Assembly (NCBI GenBank): GCA_004563195.1
Contig: SFTJ01000093.1
Location: forward strand, 1 to 6,454
Reading direction: 5' to 3'
Source: a bacterium
Lineage (GTDB): Bacteria > Bacteroidota > Bacteroidia > Bacteroidales > Muribaculaceae
DNA: 6,454 nucleotides
This document shows positions 1-4,820 of the stretch, piece after piece (within the stretch, counting starts at the first letter, position 1; each line of letters starts with the position of its first letter). Both the position numbers and the translations under genes were made by a program. The notes beneath the pieces are model-generated. The model was given only the letters and a program-made list of their open reading frames with translations. It did no database searches and was not told the DNA's origin.

Positions 1-922
1 AGATCATCATCGCAGTTTCTTGGATATTATCCAGTTCTCCAATCAGGAGTTCTATGATAACACGCTGCGCATCGCAACTGATTATAGTCGTTTGCAATCA
101 CCCAATAACGGTAAACCAATCCTTGGTATGCAGTGGATGAATGTGAAAGGACAAACCATTCGACCGGAGAAAGGTGGTGCATACAATATAAAGGAAGCTG
201 AAGGTGTAATCCGCATTCTGCGCAGGATTGCCATTGAACTTGGTTTTGAAGGAACCATTGGAGTGACAACTCCATTCCATCTGCAAGCGGAAATGATAAC
301 AAAGGCATTGGAGAGTGATGCGGAACTGCGCAACCATCTTGAGCTTCACAACAAGTTACTCATCGATACTGTTCACAAATTTCAAGGTGACGAACGTGAC
401 GTTATAGTGTTCTCGCCTGTAGTGTCTGATGGTGTAATGCCGCAAAGCCTTATGTTTCTGAAGTCAACTGGCAATCTCTTCAACGTGGCAATTACACGTG
501 CAAGAGCCCTTCTTGTAACGGTTGGTGATAAGGAGTTCTGTAAGGTTTGTGGCGTGAGTTATCTTGAGCATTTCGCAGAATATAGCGGAGGACAAGAAGC
601 ACCAGTAGAAGCATCAGAGTGGGAGCACATCTTGCAACAAGCACTCTCAGATGCAGGTATTCCTGTATCGGCTCAGTATCATGTTGACAAATACTATCTC
701 GACTTAGTATTGTTCCACAACGGGAAGAAACTTGACATTGAGGTTGATGGAGCAATGTACCACCAAACATGGACGGGCGAACTCTGCTACAATGATCAAC
801 TTCGTAATCAAGCCCTCATGCGCCAAGGATGGGACGTGATGCGTTTTTGGGTTCAGCAAGTACGTGACCAAATGCCGTGGTGTGTAGAACAAGTGAAGAA
901 GTGGATGGAACAATGGGCATAG
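1..922 (+). CDS. SF1 (COG1112-like) helicase with C-terminal PD-(D/E)XK nuclease domain, 5'-truncated by the window
   Basis: The frame is open to the left edge: the codons before the TTG at 20 read DHHRSF and run into LDIIQFSNQEFYDN, a conserved block of Upf1-like SF1 helicases. The TTG is therefore not the real start, and the Walker A/B half is missing. Counting from that TTG codon, residues 79-92 (TIGVTTPFHLQAEM) match the motif IV region, TVHKFQGDE (117-125) matches motif V with the nucleotide-contacting GDE, and NVAITRAR (155-162) is motif VI with its arginine finger. A linker leads to a second domain at about 200-300: D228 in YLDLV, then IEVDG (E241, D243), a His four residues on, and a GWDVMRFW strand. 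This is the DUF559/MTES_1575 endonuclease pattern (related to Vsr-type nucleases). Such proteins are presumed ATP-driven DNA or RNA translocases that also cut, and several COG1112 helicases belong to phage-defence systems. The substrate and a defence role are inference. No terminator is evident after the stop. Confidence 0.85.
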   Translation, partial: DHHRSFLDIIQFSNQEFYDNTLRIATDYSRLQSPNNGKPILGMQWMNVKGQTIRPEKGGAYNIKEAEGVIRILRRIAIELGFEGTIGVTTPFHLQAEMITKALESDAELRNHLELHNKLLIDTVHKFQGDERDVIVFSPVVSDGVMPQSLMFLKSTGNLFNVAITRARALLVTVGDKEFCKVCGVSYLEHFAEYSGGQEAPVEASEWEHILQQALSDAGIPVSAQYHVDKYYLDLVLFHNGKKLDIEVDGAMYHQTWTGELCYNDQLRNQALMRQGWDVMRFWVQQVRDQMPWCVEQVKKWMEQWA

Positions 923-1221
923 GATGTATGTACATTTGACCACCCTTAAAATAATCAAACTCCATATAAATAATCATACGAACTACCTTTGTTAAACATT
1001 TGAAAACCACAACACCTCCATAATTAATTATTTTGAGCAAAGACTAACCTATGCATCTGCAGAATACTTTAATGCTAAGATAAAAGCTTTCTGATCTCAG
1101 TTCCGTGGAGTGGGAGATATAAAATTCTTTATGTTCAGACTGGCAACACTATACGCTTGACATTACTGCTACCCACCGGAAGAATCCGCTGACCCCAACT
1201 TGCGAATTTCTTGCGAGTCAT

Positions 1222-1241
1222 TTGCGCCAAATTGCGCCAAA
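1222..1241. repeat. Perfect 10-bp tandem duplication TTGCGCCAAA
   Basis: TTGCGCCAAA occurs twice back to back (1222-1231 and 1232-1241). It is preceded by two more TTGCG pentamers at 1200 and 1211, so the pentamer recurs at 11, 11 and 10 bp spacing. Confidence 0.9.
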
Positions 1242-1248
1242 ATAGGGA

Positions 1249-1284
1249 GTCCGACGAGTCAGACTGGTCCGACAAGTCAGACCC
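1249..1284. repeat. Four tandem 9-bp units, consensus GTC(C/A)GACNN
   Basis: The units are GTCCGACGA, GTCAGACTG, GTCCGACAA and GTCAGACCC. They alternate in the central base, so the array also reads as an 18-bp unit repeated twice with one internal difference. Each GTCNGAC core is a 7-bp palindrome, so neighbouring units can pair with a single central mismatch. I recall similar GTCCGAC/GTCAGAC tracts between genes in other Bacteroidales genomes, but cannot verify that here. Confidence 0.88.
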
Positions 1285-1351
1285 CACCCCAAAACAAAAA
1301 TGATTTGCATAAATGCTTGCAAGTCACCAATTATAGCAAGTGGATATAACG

Positions 1352-1384
1352 AAAAAAGCACTCACGACATTGTCGTAAGTGCTT
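1352..1384 (-). terminator. Intrinsic terminator of tRNA-Val
   Basis: Read on the minus strand, AAGCACTTACGAC pairs with GTCGTGAGTGCTT (13 bp, one G-U pair) around a 3-nt AAT loop. The 3' arm ends in a run of six T. It begins 12 nt past the tRNA discriminator base, which is the expected place for the end of a single-gene tRNA transcript. Confidence 0.9.
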
Positions 1385-1396
1385 CATTTTCAGTTG

Positions 1397-1471
1397 TGGG
1401 CGTTGACGGATTCGAACCGCCGACCCTCTGCTTGTAAGGCAGATGCTCTGAACCAGCTGAGCTAAACGCCC
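1397..1471 (-). tRNA. tRNA-Val (anticodon UAC)
   Basis: The minus strand folds as a full 75-nt cloverleaf. The acceptor stem GGGCGTT pairs with AACGCCC, TA occupies positions 8-9, and the D stem is GCTC/GAGC. The anticodon stem is TCTGC/GCAGA with loop CTTACAA, giving anticodon TAC, which reads GUA valine codons. The variable loop is GGGTC, and the T arm is GGCGG, TTCGAAT, CCGTC with one G-U pair. The discriminator is A. The next three bases are CAA, so CCA is not encoded and must be added by the nucleotidyltransferase. The gene stands alone between its own promoter and terminator and is divergent from purB. Confidence 0.96.
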
Positions 1472-1505
1472 TCTTGCGCTTGGGTTTGTTTCCCGTTTGC
1501 GATTG

Positions 1506-1536
1506 CAAAGTTACAACTATTTTTAATATCTGCAAA
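1506..1536 (-). promoter_or_regulatory. Bacteroidota-type promoter for tRNA-Val
   Basis: On the minus strand TTTG (1536-1533) is followed by exactly 19 nt and then TAACTTTG (1513-1506). This is a full match to the -33/-7 consensus (TTTG, N19-20, TAnnTTTG) used by the primary sigma factor of Bacteroidota. The tRNA 5' end lies 34 nt beyond the -7 box, leaving a short leader to be processed, presumably by RNase P. Confidence 0.88.
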
Positions 1537-1573
1537 ATATTTTCGAAAAATTTTGATGAAAATATCGCGAAAA

Positions 1574-1597
1574 TTTGTTGTAATAGTTGTACCTTTG
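1574..1597 (+). promoter_or_regulatory. Probable purB promoter (good -7 box, no correctly spaced -33)
   Basis: TACCTTTG at 1590-1597 matches the Bacteroidota -7 element and lies 81 nt before the purB start codon. The bases where a -33 box should be (about 1566-1570) read CGCGA rather than TTTG. The nearest TTTG (1574-1577) is only 12 nt from the -7 box. The sequence around the -7 box is nearly the same as that of the divergent tRNA promoter. Confidence 0.6.
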
Positions 1598-1678
1598 TGC
1601 AATGAAAAAGATGCAAAAGGGTGGATCTGCCTGATTGCTTGAATTTTAGGTTGTAAAGAAATCTCAAATATATATTTT

Positions 1679-3022
1679 ATGAATTTATGCCCATTAACAG
1701 CGGTTTCTCCGATAGATGGCCGCTATCACAGCAAAACAGAACAGTTGAGTGATTATTTTTCGGAATATGCATTAATTCGCTACCGTGTGAAGGTGGAGGT
1801 GGAGTATTTTATCGCATTGTGCGAGTTGCCTTTGCCTCAGTTGAAAGGTGTGGATGCGGCAAAGTTTGAGCCGTTGCGCGATATTTATCGCAATTTTACT
1901 GTGGAGAATGCGCAGCGCATCAAGGATATAGAGAGTGTGACTAACCATGATGTTAAGGCTGTGGAATATTTCTTGAAGGAGCGCTTCGATGAGATGGGGC
2001 TTGAGGCTTTCAAGGAGTTTATTCATTTTGGCCTTACTTCGCAGGATATCAATAACACTTCGGTGCCTATGTCGGTGAAGGATGCTACTTATGAGTCGTT
2101 TATTCCTTCGTTGCAGCAGGTGATCGATAAGTTGAATGAGTTTGCCGATGCTTGGCAGGATGTGCCTATGTTGGCTAAGACTCACGGTCAGCCGGCTTCG
2201 CCTACGCGTTTGGGTAAGGAGATTCGTGTGTTTGCCTATCGTCTCGAAAATCAGCTTGCTCAGCTCAAGGCTGTGCCTGTGAGTGGTAAGTTTGGTGGTG
2301 CTACCGGCAATTTTAATGCTCACCTTGTGGCGTTCCCCAACTATGATTGGCGAGCTTTTGGCCGTTCGTTCCTTGAGAATAAGTTGGGCATAGTGCGTGA
2401 GGAGTGGACTACTCAGATTAGTAACTACGATAATCTTGGCGCTCTGTTTGATGCTATGAAGCGCATCAACACCATATTGATTGACCTCGACCGTGACATT
2501 TGGCAATATATCTCGATGAATTATTTCAAGCAGAAGATTAAGGCCGGTGAGGTGGGTTCGTCGGCTATGCCACATAAGGTGAATCCTATCGACTTTGAAA
2601 ATTCGGAGGGCAACCTTGGCATTGCTAATGCTATTCTTGAGCATTTGTCGCACAAATTGCCTGTTTCGCGTCTGCAACGCGACTTGACCGACAGCACTGT
2701 GCTTCGCAATGTGGGTGTGCCTATGGGTCACATGGCTATTGCGGTGGCAAGTACGCTTAAAGGTTTGAATAAGTTGATTCTTAATGAGGAGGCTATCAAT
2801 GCCGACTTGGATAATATGTGGAATGTGGTGGCAGAAGCCATTCAGACCATCTTGCGTCGTGAGGGTTATGAAAAGCCTTATGAGACTCTCAAGGCTCTCA
2901 CTCGCACCAATAGTGTGGTAGATGCCAATAGCATTGCTGAATTTATAGATACTCTCAAGGTGAGCGATGAAGTGAAGGCTGAGCTGAAGCGCATTACGCC
3001 GCACACCTATACCGGGTATTAA
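1679..3022 (+). CDS. purB: Adenylosuccinate lyase
   Basis: PurB catalyses two beta-eliminations that release fumarate: SAICAR to AICAR in de novo purine synthesis, and adenylosuccinate to AMP. It is a cytosolic homotetramer of the fumarase/aspartase superfamily. At 447 aa it is full length (E. coli PurB is 456). The N-terminus LTAVSPIDGRY is typical of the family and fixes the ATG. Other landmarks are SVTNHDVKA (86-94), TSQDINNT (120-127), THGQPASPT with H169 (168-176, the general-acid region) and the superfamily signature GSSAMPHKVNP (293-303), whose flexible loop carries the catalytic serine. All expected active-site blocks are present. There is no Shine-Dalgarno sequence; the leader is A/T-rich, as usual in this phylum. 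A terminator follows within 25 nt, so it is probably transcribed alone. Confidence 0.97.
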   Translation: MNLCPLTAVSPIDGRYHSKTEQLSDYFSEYALIRYRVKVEVEYFIALCELPLPQLKGVDAAKFEPLRDIYRNFTVENAQRIKDIESVTNHDVKAVEYFLKERFDEMGLEAFKEFIHFGLTSQDINNTSVPMSVKDATYESFIPSLQQVIDKLNEFADAWQDVPMLAKTHGQPASPTRLGKEIRVFAYRLENQLAQLKAVPVSGKFGGATGNFNAHLVAFPNYDWRAFGRSFLENKLGIVREEWTTQISNYDNLGALFDAMKRINTILIDLDRDIWQYISMNYFKQKIKAGEVGSSAMPHKVNPIDFENSEGNLGIANAILEHLSHKLPVSRLQRDLTDSTVLRNVGVPMGHMAIAVASTLKGLNKLILNEEAINADLDNMWNVVAEAIQTILRREGYEKPYETLKALTRTNSVVDANSIAEFIDTLKVSDEVKAELKRITPHTYTGY

Positions 3023-3042
3023 TATATAATGTGTCGGATGGG

Positions 3043-3092
3043 CGCCTATTGCTATCAGGCGGGAGTTTTCCGGGGGTGTAATAGGCGTTTTA
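3043..3092 (+). terminator. Probable purB terminator hairpin
   Basis: CGCCTATTGC (3043-3052) pairs with GTAATAGGCG (3078-3087), 10 bp with one G-U pair. The 25-nt loop can fold partly on itself. TTTTA follows directly. The long loop and short U-run make it weaker than the asnS terminator. Confidence 0.65.
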
Positions 3093-3094
3093 TC

Positions 3095-3171
3095 CACTCA
3101 TTTGGCATATCGGATGCAGCCGATTGCGGCAAGATGTGACAAATGGGTAAATTTTTTGAGAAAAATGAGTG
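3095..3171. repeat. Inverted repeat CACTCATTT / AAATGAGTG with a nested small hairpin
   Basis: Perfect 9-bp arms lie at 3095-3103 and 3163-3171. Inside them ATCGG (3109-3113) and CCGAT (3120-3124) can form a second hairpin with a 6-nt loop. The structure lies between the purB terminator and the next promoter. No function is evident. Confidence 0.5.
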
Positions 3172-3198
3172 CAAATAATTGAAAATCTTTTGTTTCTC

Positions 3199-3230
3199 TT
3201 GCGTTTTTTATGAAAATATCGTTATCTTTG
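3199..3230 (+). promoter_or_regulatory. Probable promoter of the pseudouridine synthase gene
   Basis: TATCTTTG (3223-3230) matches the Bacteroidota -7 element. A TTG at 3199-3201 lies 21 nt upstream, slightly wider than the usual 19-20. Transcription from here would give a leader of about 125 nt before the ATG at 3363. That leader is purine- and A/T-rich and ends in a run of eight A just before the start. Confidence 0.68.
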
Positions 3231-3362
3231 CAACGACTTTTAAGAGAAAAAAAAGACAGTTATTAATAAGTTAGGAGTAAATTTGAAGCAAAAGAAAGAC
3301 TAACGTTATAACCTTATAATATTTTTAGAAATATAGCCGCGAGGCGATTAGTAAAAAAAATT

Positions 3363-4712
3363 ATGTCTATGGATGAAAGTACTGAAAAAAGGGTAAAACG
3401 ACCACGCATAGGTGAAAACAAAGGCGAGGCTGTGGAAAATGAATCTCGTTATGGAGGTTTTGATTCAAGAAATTCGATGGGCGCTGATGACCAAGGCGCT
3501 GTAGCAGGTTATTCTCAGAATTATAACAGACCAAGACCTTATGGCAATCAAGGTGGTTATAATCGTCAAGGAGGCTATGGCCAGGGCGGTTATGGCAATC
3601 GTCAGCAAGGTGGTGGATATGGCAATCGTCAGCAAGGCGGTGGCTATGGCAATCGTCAGCAAGGCGGCGGCTATGGCAATCGTCAGCAAGGTGGCGGCTA
3701 TGGCAATCGTCAGCAAGGTGGTGGCTATGGCAATCGTCAGCAAGGCGGTGGCTACGGCAATCGTCAGCAGGGTGGTGGCTATGGCAATCGTCAGCAAGGC
3801 GGTGGTTATGGCAATCGTCAGCAGGGTGGTGGCTATGGCAATCGTCAGCAAGGTGGCGGTTATGGCAATCGTCAGCAAGGTGGTTACAACAATCGCCAAA
3901 AGAACAACAGAAAGCCGGTACAACCTAAGATGCAGATGCGCTTCACTCCACGTCCTCAGCGTATAGAATATGAAATGCCTGCAGTTGATCCAAACGAACA
4001 ATTGCGTCTAAATAAATTTATGGCTAATGCGGGAGTTTGCTCTCGTCGCGAAGCCGATGAATTGATTCAAAAAGGTCTTGTAAGTGTAAACGGACAAGTG
4101 GTAACCGAATTGGGTGTTAAGATTACACGCAGCGATGTTGTGGAATATGATGGCAAGGTGGTAGTGGCTGAAAGCAAGTGCTACATTTTGCTCAACAAAC
4201 CAAAGGATACCGTTACTACAAGCGATGATCCTAACGGACGCAAGACTGTGATGGACTTAGTGAAGGGTGCTTGCACTGAGCGTATCTATCCTGTAGGCCG
4301 TCTCGACCGCAACACCACTGGTGTGTTGTTGCTTACCAACGATGGCGACTTGGCTTCGAAGCTTACACATCCTATGTATGTTAAGAAGAAAATTTATCAG
4401 GTGTGGACCGATAAGCCAATCAGCGAAGAAGATATGCAGCACATTGCCGACGGCGTAGAACTTGACGACGGCCCGATACATGCCGATGCTATCAGCTATG
4501 TTTCGCCCACCGATCGCAAGCAGGCCGGTATCGAAATTCATTCAGGCCGTAATCGCGTGGTGCGTCGCATATTCGAATCGCTCGGATATCACGTGGTGAA
4601 GTTGGATAGAGTGTATTTTGCCGGATTGACCAAGAAAAACTTGCCTCGCGGTCGCTGGCGCTATCTCACTCAGGAGGAAGTTAACTTCTTGAAGCAAAAT
4701 TCATTTGAATAA
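3363..4712 (+). CDS. rluB: RluB/RsuA-family 23S rRNA pseudouridine synthase with repeat-rich N-terminal extension
   Basis: The C-terminal half is a standard RsuA/RluB-type enzyme. An S4 RNA-binding domain starts at LRLNKFMANAG (about 214-260). The catalytic domain carries YPVGRLDRNTTGVLLLTNDG with catalytic D315, followed by the SGRNRVVRRIFE block near the C-terminus. Such enzymes isomerise a uridine in rRNA; RluB acts at 23S position 2605 (E. coli numbering), while RsuA acts on 16S, and the exact target here is inferred. The first 200 or so residues are unusual. A charged lead (1-45) precedes a Gly/Tyr/Asn/Arg/Gln tract holding eleven YGNRQQGG units (77-174) and a basic linker (YNNRQKNNRK). 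This is predicted to be disordered and may help bind RNA. E. coli RluB lacks such an N-terminal tract. The ATG at 3363 follows an A-rich leader, and Met3 is an alternative start. asnS lies 108 bp downstream. Confidence 0.93.
   Translation: MSMDESTEKRVKRPRIGENKGEAVENESRYGGFDSRNSMGADDQGAVAGYSQNYNRPRPYGNQGGYNRQGGYGQGGYGNRQQGGGYGNRQQGGGYGNRQQGGGYGNRQQGGGYGNRQQGGGYGNRQQGGGYGNRQQGGGYGNRQQGGGYGNRQQGGGYGNRQQGGGYGNRQQGGYNNRQKNNRKPVQPKMQMRFTPRPQRIEYEMPAVDPNEQLRLNKFMANAGVCSRREADELIQKGLVSVNGQVVTELGVKITRSDVVEYDGKVVVAESKCYILLNKPKDTVTTSDDPNGRKTVMDLVKGACTERIYPVGRLDRNTTGVLLLTNDGDLASKLTHPMYVKKKIYQVWTDKPISEEDMQHIADGVELDDGPIHADAISYVSPTDRKQAGIEIHSGRNRVVRRIFESLGYHVVKLDRVYFAGLTKKNLPRGRWRYLTQEEVNFLKQNSFE
3591..3884 (+). 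repeat. 27-bp in-frame tandem repeat, 11 copies, encoding YGNRQQGGG
   Basis: Ten full 27-bp units and an eleventh of 24 bp run without interruption. A degenerate relative follows (YNNRQK, from 3885), and looser GGYN/GGYGQ pieces precede it. All copies encode the same peptide. Differences occur only at third codon positions: Tyr TAT/TAC, the second Gln CAA/CAG, and the three Gly codons. The codons for GNRQ (GGC AAT CGT CAG) never vary. Nine different DNA versions occur among the ten full units. The unit length is a multiple of three, so copy gain or loss keeps the frame. Confidence 0.97.
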
Positions 4713-4753
4713 TACGATGCCTTTAGAGGCTAATTGTAAATAATATTAATAAT

Positions 4754-4796
4754 GTTGGGTTGCCTTCTCTTGCCTGAGCAAGGCGACTCAACTTTA
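4754..4796 (+). terminator. Stable hairpin in the rluB-asnS gap (terminator or attenuator)
   Basis: GTTGGGTTGCCTT (4754-4766) pairs with AAGGCGACTCAAC (4780-4792) over 13 bp, including two G-U pairs. CTC/GAG can extend the stem inside the loop. Only TTTA follows, so termination may be partial. The hairpin ends 28 nt before the asnS ATG, and no promoter box is visible in the gap. It may set how much rluB transcription reaches asnS, or simply stabilise the mRNA. Confidence 0.6.
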
Positions 4797-4820
4797 TGGC
4801 AAATAAACTAATCTAAACAA

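Larger units (their letters stand above)
923..1351. other. Gene-free intergenic region with short repeats
   Basis: No reading frame here has a recognisable product. The left part (923-1200) is A/T-rich and contains a perfect 12-bp palindrome, ATAATTAATTAT, at 1020-1031. A TACCTTTG box at about 993-1000 resembles a -7 element but has no matching -33 box. The right part (1199-1326) is repeat-rich: TTGCG at 1200, 1211, 1222 and 1232, a perfect 10-bp tandem, a four-unit 9-bp array, and a near-duplicate pair CTTGCGAGTCA (1210-1220) and CTTGCAAGTCA (1316-1326). It separates the helicase-nuclease from the 3' side of the tRNA gene. No tRNA-end duplication or integrase is visible. Confidence 0.7.

Noticed and set aside
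816..1040. Minus-strand 74-aa frame overlapping the helicase 3' end and the adjacent gap
   Set aside because: It overlaps conserved coding sequence on the other strand and has no promoter box at the right spacing. The YGGVVVFK/MEFDYFKGG part lies outside the helicase and looks faintly protein-like, but I could not support a gene.
1249..1326. Possible CRISPR array from the GTCNGAC units
   Set aside because: The units are 9 bp and directly adjacent, with no spacers of CRISPR length and no cas genes.
1602..1634. 10-codon ORF (MKKMQKGGSA) in the purB leader
   Set aside because: It is very short, has no ribosome-binding site and no pattern suggesting a regulatory leader peptide.
1362..1667. Minus-strand 101-aa frame covering the tRNA
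   Set aside because: It runs through the tRNA gene, its terminator and its promoter, so it is not a protein gene.
1772..3097. Long (441 aa) minus-strand open frame across purB
   Set aside because: It is antisense to a fully supported purB. Its residues (rich in H, I, L, R) resemble no family I know, and its length is explained by codon bias of the sense gene.
3283..3303. 6-codon TTG ORF after an AGGAG in the rluB leader
   Set aside because: Shine-Dalgarno sequences are little used in this phylum, and the ORF is too short to distinguish from chance.
3541..3966. Plus-strand 141-aa frame with MAIVSK repeats
   Set aside because: It is the +1 frame of the same 27-bp repeat, which is open only because the unit length is a multiple of three.
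3465..4001. Minus-strand 178-aa frame with LLTIAIA repeats that looks like a membrane protein
   Set aside because: It is the complement of the in-frame 27-bp repeat of the pseudouridine synthase gene. The hydrophobic repeat is a by-product of the GGYGNRQQ codons.
4796..4816. 6-codon ORF (MANKLI) just before asnS, whose first bases resemble the asnS start
   Set aside because: It is too short to support, and the similarity covers only about seven bases.
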